Source of the DNA: Scandinavium goeteborgense
GTDB lineage: Bacteria > Pseudomonadota > Gammaproteobacteria > Enterobacterales > Enterobacteriaceae
Assembly: GCF_003935895.2 (NCBI RefSeq)
Contig: NZ_CP054058.1
Span: 4,197,177-4,261,176, forward strand
Length of the DNA: 64,000 bases
Reading direction: 5' to 3'
Below the pieces are notes generated by a model. It ran no database searches. It saw only the letters and a list, made by a program, of their open reading frames with translations, and had not been told where the DNA came from. Made by a program: the position numbers and the translations under genes. Of this stretch, positions 1-6,907 are shown in pieces (position 1 is the stretch's first letter; the number at the start of each line of letters is the position of its first letter).

Positions 1-297
1 CAGTGCTATCAGCTGGCCCTGGTGAACAATGAAATCGTGGGGCTGATTGGCCTGCAAATGATGTTTCCGCTGAACCTCAACTGCTGGATTGGCGAAATTC
101 AGGAGCTGGTCATTCTGCCGCAAATGCGCGGCCTGAACATCGGCCAGCAGCTGCTGACCTGGGCGGAAGAAGAAGCCCGCCAGCGCGGCGCAAGTCTGAT
201 GGAGCTGTCGAGCGGCAAAGTTCGCACCGACGCGCACCGCTTTTACCTGCGCGAAGGCTATCAGCAGAGCCATTTCCGTTTCAAAAAAATGCTGTAG
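1..297 (+). CDS. phnO: Aminoalkylphosphonate N-acetyltransferase PhnO (5' truncated by window edge)
   Basis: The reading frame is open from base 1 and ends at 297, so the N-terminal part lies outside the window. The visible 98 residues are the C-terminal part of a GNAT acetyltransferase. The acetyl-CoA-binding core reads [20 protein letters not shown], followed by [11 protein letters not shown] and the [16 protein letters not shown] tail, and matches E. coli PhnO closely from memory. PhnO acetylates the amino group of aminoalkylphosphonates with acetyl-CoA, assisting C-P lyase. It lies 45 bp before phnP, as in the E. coli phn operon. An in-frame GTG at 22 is internal and not a start. Confidence 0.93.
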   Translation, partial: QCYQLALVNNEIVGLIGLQMMFPLNLNCWIGEIQELVILPQMRGLNIGQQLLTWAEEEARQRGASLMELSSGKVRTDAHRFYLREGYQQSHFRFKKML

Positions 298-323
298 GCC
301 CGGCAAACGCCATGCTGCCGGGC
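298..323. repeat. REP-like palindrome between phnO and phnP
   Basis: Arms gcccggca (298-305) and tgccgggc (316-323) form an inverted repeat directly after the phnO stop. The GCCCGGC core is typical of enteric REP units. A similar short hairpin follows phnP near 1103-1121. It may stabilise or separate the upstream message. Confidence 0.6.
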
Positions 324-342
324 GCTTTCTGAGGAATGAAAT

Positions 343-1101
343 ATGACTCTGACCCTTCGCCTGACCGGCACCGGCGGCGCACAGCTGGTGCCAGTGTTTG
401 GCTGTGACTGTGCGGCATGTCGTCGCGCCCGACAGGACGAAACCCACCGCCGTCGCCCGTGCAGCGGCGAAGTGCGCTACAACGACGCGCTGACGCTACT
501 GGACGCAGGCATTCCTGACCTGATGGATCATCACCCGGCAGGCAGTTTTCAGCAGTTTTTACTCACCCACTATCATATGGATCATGTGCAGGGCCTGTTC
601 CCGCTGCGCTGGGGCGTGGGGGACACGATCCCGGTTTATGGCCCGCCGGATGAACAGGGCTGCGATGATTTATTCAAACACCCCGGCCTGCTCGATTTCA
701 GCCATACCGTTGAGCCGTTTGTGGTGTTTGAATTGCAGGGATTACGGGTCACGCCGCTGCCGCTCACCCATTCAAAGCTGACCTTCGGTTATCTGCTGGA
801 ATCCGCCCACAGCCGGGTGGCATGGCTGTCCGATACCGCCGGACTGCCGGATAAAACGCTGAAATTTCTGCTGAACAATCATCCGCAGGTGATGATCATC
901 GACTGCAGCTACGCGCCAAAAGCCGAGCCGCCGCGCAATCATTGCGATCTGAATACGGTGCTGGCGATCAACGCGATCGTCCGCTGCCCGCGCGTCATTC
1001 TGACGCATATCAGCCATCAGTTTGATGTGTGGCTAATGAATAACCCGCTGCCGGAAGGCGTTGAAGCCGGGTTTGACGGAATGGAGATCGTGCTGGATTA
1101 G
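343..1101 (+). CDS. phnP: Phosphoribosyl 1,2-cyclic phosphate phosphodiesterase PhnP
   Basis: The 252-residue length equals that of E. coli PhnP. This metallo-beta-lactamase-fold enzyme opens 5-phosphoribosyl 1,2-cyclic phosphate, the product of the C-P lyase reaction, to ribose 1,5-bisphosphate. The metal-binding signature THYHMDH (HxHxDH) lies near residue 77. A Cys-rich patch GCDCAAC near residue 20 corresponds to the structural zinc site of the family. Later His residues ([13 protein letters not shown]) complete the dinuclear site. GAGGAATGAAAT before the ATG is a good ribosome binding site. It closes the phn operon here; the next genes run in the opposite direction. Confidence 0.95.
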   Translation: MTLTLRLTGTGGAQLVPVFGCDCAACRRARQDETHRRRPCSGEVRYNDALTLLDAGIPDLMDHHPAGSFQQFLLTHYHMDHVQGLFPLRWGVGDTIPVYGPPDEQGCDDLFKHPGLLDFSHTVEPFVVFELQGLRVTPLPLTHSKLTFGYLLESAHSRVAWLSDTAGLPDKTLKFLLNNHPQVMIIDCSYAPKAEPPRNHCDLNTVLAINAIVRCPRVILTHISHQFDVWLMNNPLPEGVEAGFDGMEIVLD

Positions 1102-1129
1102 CGCCCGACGATACGCCGGGCAGGCAGGA

Positions 1130-1459
1130 TTATTTTGCGAGGACCGCCATCAGGTCCTGACGCGACGGCGACCAGGCGGTCAGCACTACGCCCGGCGCCT
1201 CCGGGTGACAGGTAATGTTATGCGGCTGGTTCGGGGGCACGCGCATGGCTTCGCCAGCTCGCAGCGTGGTCACCTCACCATCACACATAAAATCGAGTAC
1301 CCCGCTCACCACATAATTCACTTCTTCGTGCGGATGCTGATGAACGCTTGCCACCGCACCCGCCGGGAGAACCAGTTCCGCTAACGTCATTTCGTCACTG
1401 TTACTGAGGATCTGGATAGCTACATCGCCAAAGTGCAGCGTATTGTCCTGTTTGCTCAT
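1130..1459 (-). CDS. Small single-domain cupin protein
   Basis: This 109-residue protein is a one-domain cupin. Metal-binding motif 1 is visible as HQHPHEE followed by the spaced Glu/Gly pattern, and motif 2 as GEAMRVPPNQPHNI. Such proteins bind a metal and may act as isomerases, dioxygenases or sensors, so the reaction cannot be called. The start at 1459 is preferred over a GTG six bases upstream because AGGAAGGTG is then well spaced. It lies 37 bp downstream of the hupE-like gene on the same strand and is probably the last gene of the DUF4331-DUF4198-HupE operon, which hints at a role tied to a metal. Confidence 0.8.
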   Translation of the reverse strand: MSKQDNTLHFGDVAIQILSNSDEMTLAELVLPAGAVASVHQHPHEEVNYVVSGVLDFMCDGEVTTLRAGEAMRVPPNQPHNITCHPEAPGVVLTAWSPSRQDLMAVLAK

Positions 1460-1496
1460 CGTCACACCTTCCTGTTGTTATAAGTTGAGTTGTCTT

Positions 1497-2084
1497 TCAG
1501 ATTGCGCCCGCTACAAGCCAGACGCCGCAGAGTGCCGAAGCGGCACCCAATGCCCGCAGCAGGCGTTCGCCGCCAGCCATTTTCCGCAGATAATGCGCGC
1601 CAAAGGCCCCCACCAGATGCAACGTGGCGGTGGTGCTCAGAAACCCTACGGTGTAGATAATCTTGTTTTGCAGGACCGGCATTTCATAGCCGTGTGCGTA
1701 ACCATGACAGATGCCGAATAGCCCAGTGGCACAGGTGGCCAACGCCAGCGGCAGACGCTGACGGGCGGCAATCGCCATCCCCAGCAGCACGACAGACAGC
1801 GCCACGCCCAGTTCCGTCGCGGGCAGCTCGATGTGTTCAAACCCGAGCAGGCCGCCAAAAAACATAAAGCAGACAAACGCCGCCGGAACCCACCACACCG
1901 CCCGCCCGCCAAGCTGCACGCTCCATGCACCCACGGCAATCATCGCCAGCAGATGGTCGAGGCCACTCAACGGATGCCACCAGCCCGCGCTATTTCCAGC
2001 ATGGGCCCAGGCACTTTGCGAAAGCAGCAGGCTGCATAACGTCCCTGCCAGGGTGATGCTTTTACGGGTTAATAAACCGTTCAT
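1497..2084 (-). CDS. HupE/UreJ family metal (Ni/Co) permease
   Basis: The 195-residue membrane protein begins with a signal-like segment ending SAWA before HAG. It then has about six hydrophobic helices. The family signatures are present: HPLSGLDHLLAM near residue 37 and HGYAHGYEMP near residue 127. HupE and UreJ proteins are secondary importers of nickel or cobalt for hydrogenase and urease. The metal here is inferred only from the family, and no hydrogenase or urease gene is in the window. Its ATG overlaps the stop of the upstream DUF4198 gene (ATGA), so the two are translationally coupled. Confidence 0.85.
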   Translation of the reverse strand: MNGLLTRKSITLAGTLCSLLLSQSAWAHAGNSAGWWHPLSGLDHLLAMIAVGAWSVQLGGRAVWWVPAAFVCFMFFGGLLGFEHIELPATELGVALSVVLLGMAIAARQRLPLALATCATGLFGICHGYAHGYEMPVLQNKIIYTVGFLSTTATLHLVGAFGAHYLRKMAGGERLLRALGAASALCGVWLVAGAI

Positions 2085-2902
2085 GATGCGCTCCTTTCAC
2101 CAATATCGAGGGTTACCGACGCCCACAAACTCTGCCAGTCGGCATCCGGGGCATCGGCTGGCACCATATCGACCGCGCTAAACAGCCAGACCCCCGCTTC
2201 TGGCAGCGATATCGCCACCTCCCCTTGCGCATTGCTCACCGCCTTCAGCAGATAGCGTTTCTTTCCTTGCAGCTGCGCCTTAATTTGCGCACCGGGCAAC
2301 GGTTTCCCGTCACGCAGTAGCCGCAACCGATACGGCTGGCCCGGCTGATAGCCCAACGGTTCAGAGAGCGGAACGACTTCCAGCGGCAGGCCCGCCGGTT
2401 TATCAAAACCGGCACTGTTACCGTCGACCAAAATGATGCTTTTTGCACAGCGGGAATACAGTTCGGTGGCAGGCAGGCCAGAATCGCCCTCCACCTGACG
2501 CTGACGCATCACGTTTGTCAGCCCCTCTTCCTGGAGATAACCTTCAAACTCCGTCGAGGGCAGCGTGATTTTGGCCTGGTGAGTGCGCAACGCGACTACG
2601 GTTGCCCCGCGGGTTCGGGGTCGTAAATGTCCGATAACCCGCGAGTTATCCCGGCCGCTGACCTCATAGCGCCCTTGAGCATCGCGGGCGGTGAAGGCCG
2701 ACACTAATCCCGGAAGCCTGACAGACTGTTTTCCGGGTAGACCGCTGCCGATACGCAGCTCAAACACCACCTGGTCATCAACCTGGCTTTGGGCGTTATG
2801 CGGGACCATCCAGAATTCATGAGCCTGTACGGCCGTGACGCTGAGCAGACTCAACGCCACGGCCGCCATACCCTGTTTTAACGCGCTAAATTGGCGTTTC
2901 AT
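2081..2902 (-). CDS. DUF4198 periplasmic protein, probable partner of the HupE permease
   Basis: The product has 273 residues with an N-terminal signal peptide (basic start, hydrophobic stretch, cleavage after VQA). The predicted mature protein starts HEFWMVP, the hallmark of the DUF4198 family, whose members are often found with nickel or cobalt transport genes. The C-terminal half looks like an Ig-like or carboxypeptidase-regulatory beta fold (YRLRLLRDGKPLPGAQIKAQ, then NAQGEVAISLPEAGVWLFSA). The stop overlaps the hupE-like start by 4 bp, and the DUF4331 gene ends 15 bp upstream. I infer a periplasmic metal-binding or presenting protein; no biochemical function is known to me. Confidence 0.8.
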   Translation of the reverse strand: MKRQFSALKQGMAAVALSLLSVTAVQAHEFWMVPHNAQSQVDDQVVFELRIGSGLPGKQSVRLPGLVSAFTARDAQGRYEVSGRDNSRVIGHLRPRTRGATVVALRTHQAKITLPSTEFEGYLQEEGLTNVMRQRQVEGDSGLPATELYSRCAKSIILVDGNSAGFDKPAGLPLEVVPLSEPLGYQPGQPYRLRLLRDGKPLPGAQIKAQLQGKKRYLLKAVSNAQGEVAISLPEAGVWLFSAVDMVPADAPDADWQSLWASVTLDIGERSAS

Positions 2903-2917
2903 CAGGCGTATTACCCC

Positions 2918-3976
2918 TTATTTCAGCGTGACAGGGATAACGTACGGGAAGTCGTGACGATAACGTTTCAGGCTGGTGACCGCCTGATCGGTGGGTTGCC
3001 CGATCAGCAGACTGAGCATGGCGCTCATGGCATCGTCATCCAGGCTGCGTCCGTTGCGCTTTTCAGCGCTAAAGACCGCCTTTTCGCCCACCGTGTAGGT
3101 CAAAACGTCCGGCACCAGCAGGTTCGCTACTTTGTCGCCGTACGCGAAAGGATCGGCCTGTGAGTGCGCCATGGCGCTGGCACGCGCCGTACGAGCAGAG
3201 ACAAAGTCCTTCATATCCGCGCTATTTTGCGGCCGACTTTCATCATGCTCACGTTTAAGGGCGGCATTTTCAAACAGCATCGTGTGTGAAAATAGGGGGT
3301 TAGCGGAATACTGCACCTGCTTCCACGCATTATCACTGTGGAAATCGGTGGTCATGTAAACGCTGATGTTGGCGGCCAGCAGTTTGTTCGGCACCTCAAG
3401 GACGATGGCTCCACAATTTCGGGCAGCGAAAATATTTTTGCCCTGCGTCGACGTCCAGATCCCCGGGTCATATTTTCCTTTCGCCAGGTCCTTGCGGAAG
3501 CGGTGCAGCCCCGGCGAATTTCCGGTAAACGGATCCTGGGCGGCCCCAGTCCAGATTTTTATGCCGTTGCTCAGCGTCGCGCTATGATTCGCTTTCCCTT
3601 TCCCCAGCATTTCATCTGTCGCACCGACCGGACTGTCCGCGGTATTTTCTTGATACACCACGACATTGCCCTGATTATCAAATTTGAAGGTAAATGTTTT
3701 ACCCTGCTTATAATCGGCTGATTCAGCAATATGAATGTGATACAACGCATCAGGGTTGAATACCCCTCCCGCCCCGGCCGTTGGCGAGTTATTTACCGTC
3801 ATCACTAAAGCGGTATATCCCGCCGTTGCTGACGGAAACACGAAATTATCTAACTGATTCAGTGAAGGAGTTTGAATGGCTTGCGCGCTTTCAAAATGAT
3901 GGCTGGCAATAGCCAACGGGGATAACATTAGAGTGGGAATAATAACGGCCAGCATGGCCTTTTTTGATATAGACAT
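2918..3976 (-). CDS. DUF4331 family exported protein
   Basis: The 352-residue protein has a signal peptide (MSISKKAMLAV start, hydrophobic core, probable cleavage after LAIA). The remainder has the DUF4331 pattern: SHHFES near the mature N-terminus, FVFPSATAGYTALVMTVN, DALYHIHI, RFRKDLAKGK and NCGAIVLEVPNKLL. Its function is unknown. The mature form would again carry His residues at its start (SHHFES). AAGGATGAATC before the ATG is a clear ribosome binding site. It is 15 bp upstream of the DUF4198 gene and likely heads that operon, with the DUF1471 gene 79 bp further upstream on the same strand. Confidence 0.8.
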   Translation of the reverse strand: MSISKKAMLAVIIPTLMLSPLAIASHHFESAQAIQTPSLNQLDNFVFPSATAGYTALVMTVNNSPTAGAGGVFNPDALYHIHIAESADYKQGKTFTFKFDNQGNVVVYQENTADSPVGATDEMLGKGKANHSATLSNGIKIWTGAAQDPFTGNSPGLHRFRKDLAKGKYDPGIWTSTQGKNIFAARNCGAIVLEVPNKLLAANISVYMTTDFHSDNAWKQVQYSANPLFSHTMLFENAALKREHDESRPQNSADMKDFVSARTARASAMAHSQADPFAYGDKVANLLVPDVLTYTVGEKAVFSAEKRNGRSLDDDAMSAMLSLLIGQPTDQAVTSLKRYRHDFPYVIPVTLK

Positions 3977-4055
3977 TGATTCATCCTTAAAAAAGAACTG
4001 TGATATTGCACACGGGATATATCACAGTCCAAAGGTTACGCCAGGAGAGGATTTA

Positions 4056-4328
4056 TTATTTGTAGATTATCGCTGTTGCCCTGATGTCGGCGCTCATCCC
4101 GGTACGTTCTAAAGAGGTAATATGGTAATGACCGGCGCCTTTCTGATCGGCTTTTTTGCTCAATGCCGCCATGGCCTCTTCAAAGGTGCCATTCTTGACA
4201 TTGACAGAAATGTTGCCGATTTTTTGATTCATATCAGCCATTTGAGAATCACGAATTTCAGTGGATGCGAATGAAAGTGTGCTGGCAGTCATCAGTGCTG
4301 CAAAAATGAATGTTTTATTGATCATCAT
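4056..4328 (-). CDS. Periplasmic DUF1471 (YdgH/BhsA/McbA-like) protein
   Basis: The 90-residue precursor has a signal peptide ending near STLSFA. The mature domain of about 70 residues carries the BhsA/McbA family features: an N-terminal amphipathic helix, IGNISVN, the LSKKADQKGAGHYHITSLE segment and a final beta strand ADIRATAIIYK. Family members are small stress-induced periplasmic or outer-membrane-associated proteins linked to copper, acid or biofilm responses. AAAGGTAAGC precedes two consecutive ATGs; the upstream one is used here. It is followed after 79 bp by the DUF4331 gene and may be co-transcribed with it. Confidence 0.8.
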   Translation of the reverse strand: MMINKTFIFAALMTASTLSFASTEIRDSQMADMNQKIGNISVNVKNGTFEEAMAALSKKADQKGAGHYHITSLERTGMSADIRATAIIYK

Positions 4329-4617
4329 GCTTACCTTTATTGAAGTGTCATTGTGTCTGTTTCAGGAGCTCGTATTTTTAAATATTCCCCGTTCAGATTC
4401 GGACATCTTACGGATAAATAATTCGAGTTCTCTTCTTCGCCAGCAGATGTCTTTAATTATCCGCTCGACACAAATAACACTAGTAAAGGCTTACCTGTTT
4501 TGTATCACCAAACCTTAAACGAAATATAACAAAAAGTTTAAGTTTATTTTTAAACTTAATAATAATTGCGATATCTTCAGAGATATGAGAATCGTGAAGA
4601 GGTGAAATAATCGTGCC

Positions 4618-4914
4618 ATGATAAACGGACAAAGATACGTTATGGATATAATAACAAAGCCTATGATTATTACCGTGCTAATAATACCATTATCGTTGCC
4701 GACGATGTTCTTCACGTTGTTTTATTATGTCGTGCAATGGCGTTGGTTAATGTCAGTCACCCACTTATCTACACTTCTCCACTGGCACCGATATTCTGCG
4801 CAGTTGTGCATTACCCTGGTCGTCATGCTGATGGTCATCAGCCTGCTCTCCGCAGCGCTGACCGCGCTGCTGGTGATGTTAATCAATAAGAGAGTCCCCA
4901 GCGCTAAACGGTAA
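4618..4914 (+). CDS. Hypothetical two-helix membrane protein
   Basis: I do not recognise this 98-residue protein. It has two long hydrophobic segments, roughly residues 14-38 (around MIITVLIIPLSLPTMFFTLF) and 63-88 (around LCITLVVMLMVISLLSAALT). A basic, aromatic loop separates them, and a basic tail ends KRVPSAKR. GAAGAGG lies about 14 bp before the ATG at 4618, and an alternative ATG lies at 4642. It converges on yjdP, the two stops being 6 bp apart. The upstream 289 bases (4329-4617) are AT-rich and hold nothing else I can support. Confidence 0.5.
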   Translation: MINGQRYVMDIITKPMIITVLIIPLSLPTMFFTLFYYVVQWRWLMSVTHLSTLLHWHRYSAQLCITLVVMLMVISLLSAALTALLVMLINKRVPSAKR

Positions 4915-4920
4915 CGCGTA

Positions 4921-5262
4921 TTAGCGATCGTACTCGTTGCGCAGTCGGCTCTCTTCGTCGTCAAGCTGATGACTTTCCTGGTCGAGCTGGCGCTGTCTGT
5001 CGTCTAACTGACGGCGACGGTCTTCGAGCTGACGATAGCGGTCGTCATATTGCCGATCGCGGTCGCTGTCCTGCCGGCGATTGTCGGCATTGTCATCATT
5101 ATCGTCGCGGTCGTCATGGTAGACGTTATCGTTATTCGGCTTATACGCATCGCTGATGGCCTGCTGAACATTGCCAATCGCGTCATCAATAATATCGGCA
5201 TGAGCCAGCTGGCTTGCCAGGGCGAGCGTGCCAAACAGCAGCGCCGTTGCGGGTCTTTTCAT
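4921..5262 (-). CDS. yjdP: YjdP family secreted low-complexity protein
   Basis: The 113-residue precursor has a signal peptide ending at AHA. The conserved segment DIIDDAIGNVQQAISDAYKP follows. The rest is built of Asp, Arg and Gln repeats (RRRQLDDRQRQLDQE type) with a heptad-like spacing that suggests a long charged helix or coiled coil. E. coli YjdP has the same architecture and sits beside phnP; here the two are separated by about 3.8 kb of accessory genes. The function is unknown. Confidence 0.88.
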   Translation of the reverse strand: MKRPATALLFGTLALASQLAHADIIDDAIGNVQQAISDAYKPNNDNVYHDDRDDNDDNADNRRQDSDRDRQYDDRYRQLEDRRRQLDDRQRQLDQESHQLDDEESRLRNEYDR

Positions 5263-5685
5263 CGGGTCAGACTCTGGGTTGAACTGACTTCAGCGTAATC
5301 AACGCGCACAGTGCCGGGTAGCGGAGGAATCTCAATTGCGGAAATGCTATGTGGCCTTAATGGACATTGCCACTTCGTTCACAGCGTCCTTTTTTGCGTT
5401 CACATTGTCGATATTGTTCGTTCTCAAATCGAGCATATTAATTCTGTACATTATTAATATCATATTTACTCACCCTCATAGAAGGCTTACACTTTCTAAC
5501 GGAAATAATAAAAATGAGATGACGCATTAATATAAATTGCATGACAGTCATCATTCATCGCGTCGATATATCTCATTGTTTTATATATTTCCCACATGAA
5601 ATATTACGTCTTAACCGCCAAGTTACTGAGTGTTCGATTAAACGTTGGCGTGACACTATTCATTAATAAAAGGGATTTAATCGTT
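5263..5685. other. AT-rich gene-free stretch upstream of the hcp remnant
   Basis: These 423 bases separate yjdP from the hcp remnant. They are AT-rich compared with the backbone genes. A 64-codon open frame (5336-5530, plus) has no recognisable family and no clear ribosome binding site. In E. coli K-12 this junction leads to rpiB and the als genes, which are absent. The composition suits acquired DNA and the promoter region of the type VI cargo module. Confidence 0.5.
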
Positions 5686-5921
5686 ATGGCAATACCAGCT
5701 TATCTGTGGCTCAAAGACGACGGCGGGGCAGATATCAAAGGATCTGTGGACGTAAGGAGAACGTGAAAGTGGTCTCTATCTTTCCTCATATGCTGGATGT
5801 AAAAAATCCGGCAACAGAAAAGCATAATCATCTTGAGAGCATTTCACTGCGCTATGAAAAAATAACCTGGAAGCATTGCGACGGTAATATTCTTTTCTCT
5901 GATGCGTGGAATGAACGATGA
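5686..5921 (+). pseudogene. hcp remnant (type VI secretion tube/effector carrier) with internal deletion
   Basis: The ATG at 5686 starts MAIPAYLWLKDDGGADIKGS, the conserved N-terminus of enteric Hcp, but this frame stops at 5764-5766 after 26 codons. From 5757 another frame encodes ENVKVVSIFPHMLDVKNPAT, followed by ESISLRYEKITWKHCDGNI and FSDAWNER, the conserved Hcp C-terminus (54 residues). About half of a normal protein of about 160 residues is missing between VDV and ENVKVV, and the two halves are out of frame. A deletion with frameshift is therefore fixed in the sequence. The C-terminal frame's stop overlaps the toxin start (ATGA), showing that toxin translation was once coupled to hcp. 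No other T6SS structural gene is present in the window. Confidence 0.88.
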
Positions 5922-6397
5922 TTCGCTGCACGTTTCACTTGAACGGAGGCCAGTTATCAACGCTGAGCTGCCCTGGCGTCGGGTTCTTTGCCGCATATTC
6001 TGGCACGACGGGACACCATAGAAACAACCCTAATTCGATGGCAATTCAGAAAAAAGGTCCGTTGCCACCAGGGCGATATTATATAGTTACGCGACCACGT
6101 GGCGGTTTAAAATCGCGCTGGAATGATATGATTCATGGCCTTGAAAGTGGTTCTGACCGGGATTTATGGTTTGCACTCTATCGCGACGACGGGAGCATAG
6201 ACGATTCAACATTTATCAATGATGTAAAACGGGGGCACTTTCGTTTACATCCCGCAGGCACGTCAGGAATAAGCGAAAGCTGTATCACTCTTCCAAGCCA
6301 TTCGGACTACGCCATCCTTTTACAGGCACTTTTGACGCAGCCGATGATGTTAGTGACGAGTCAATTAAGAGCATTGGGAACCATACAGGTATATTAA
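5918..6397 (+). CDS. Tlde1-like T6SS effector (DUF2778, L,D-transpeptidase-related peptidoglycan toxin)
   Basis: The 159-residue protein begins IRCTFHLNGGQLSTLSCPGV and continues with GPLPPGRYYIV and a C-terminal catalytic block. This is the layout of DUF2778/Tlde1 effectors, which attack or exchange peptidoglycan crosslinks in the periplasm of target cells. The putative catalytic His111 (FRLHPAG) and Cys122 (ISESCITLP) are present. The residue just before the Cys is Ser, where I expect Gly from memory of the family. There is no signal peptide, as expected for cargo delivered by Hcp. It overlaps the hcp remnant by 4 bp and is followed after 4 bp by the first putative immunity gene. Confidence 0.82.
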   Translation: MIRCTFHLNGGQLSTLSCPGVGFFAAYSGTTGHHRNNPNSMAIQKKGPLPPGRYYIVTRPRGGLKSRWNDMIHGLESGSDRDLWFALYRDDGSIDDSTFINDVKRGHFRLHPAGTSGISESCITLPSHSDYAILLQALLTQPMMLVTSQLRALGTIQVY

Positions 6398-6401
6398 TGA
6401 G

Positions 6402-6653
6402 ATGAAACCCCTTAATCATGTCATTACCTGGCTTCTTAACCTTCTATCACTTTACATAATTTACAGCCTCCTCATCTACTTTGTATCGGATGAAAAAATC
6501 TATTCGTGGTATGTAGAGAGATATGGAGTGATGGTGGAAAATCAATGGTATGGGAGATATATGATGCTCATAATGCTGGTCGCCATTTTCATAAGTTGCA
6601 TCCTCATTTGGATTGTTGTCTCCCTGTACAATCGGAAGCATGCCGCGTTATGA
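6402..6653 (+). CDS. Putative immunity protein to the Tlde1-like toxin, copy 1
   Basis: The 83-residue protein has two predicted membrane helices (about residues 6-27 and 55-75). A central acidic and aromatic loop lies between them (SDEKIYSWYVERYGVMVEN). It starts 4 bp after the toxin stop. The immunity role is inferred from position, size and membrane location, since the toxin acts in the periplasm. It is about 60% identical by hand alignment to the next gene, so the two arose by tandem duplication. Its TGA overlaps the next ATG. Confidence 0.7.
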   Translation: MKPLNHVITWLLNLLSLYIIYSLLIYFVSDEKIYSWYVERYGVMVENQWYGRYMMLIMLVAIFISCILIWIVVSLYNRKHAAL

Positions 6654-6907
6654 AACCCCTTAATTATATAATTACATGGCTTCTTGAGCTTCTGTCACTT
6701 TCCATAATTTTCAGCATCCTCTGCTTCATAGTTCCTGATGAGGAAATTTTTTCGCGATATGAAGATAAATACGGGATGATGGCGGAAAACGAATGGTATG
6801 ACGGATATACAATGATCCTAATGCTGGTAGCAATTTTTCTAAACTGCTTACTCATTTGGATTTTGGTCTCCCAGTACCAAAGAAAGCACCCAGTTGAGCG
6901 AGAATAA
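6650..6907 (+). CDS. Putative immunity protein to the Tlde1-like toxin, copy 2
   Basis: The start at 6650 overlaps the previous stop (ATGA). It gives an 85-residue protein that begins MKPLN like copy 1, so upstream in-frame starts are rejected. It repeats the plan of copy 1: helix, acidic and aromatic loop (PDEEIFSRYEDKYGMMAEN), helix (MLVAIFLNCLLIWILVS). Divergence is concentrated in the loop, which becomes more acidic. The two copies may neutralise different toxin variants, or one may be a spare. The gene converges on the sensor kinase gene; their ends abut at 6907/6908. Confidence 0.7.
   Translation: MKPLNYIITWLLELLSLSIIFSILCFIVPDEEIFSRYEDKYGMMAENEWYDGYTMILMLVAIFLNCLLIWILVSQYQRKHPVERE

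Noticed and set aside
5336-5530. 64-codon frame in the yjdP-hcp gap
   Set aside because: No ribosome binding site, no family, and chance open frames are common in AT-rich DNA.
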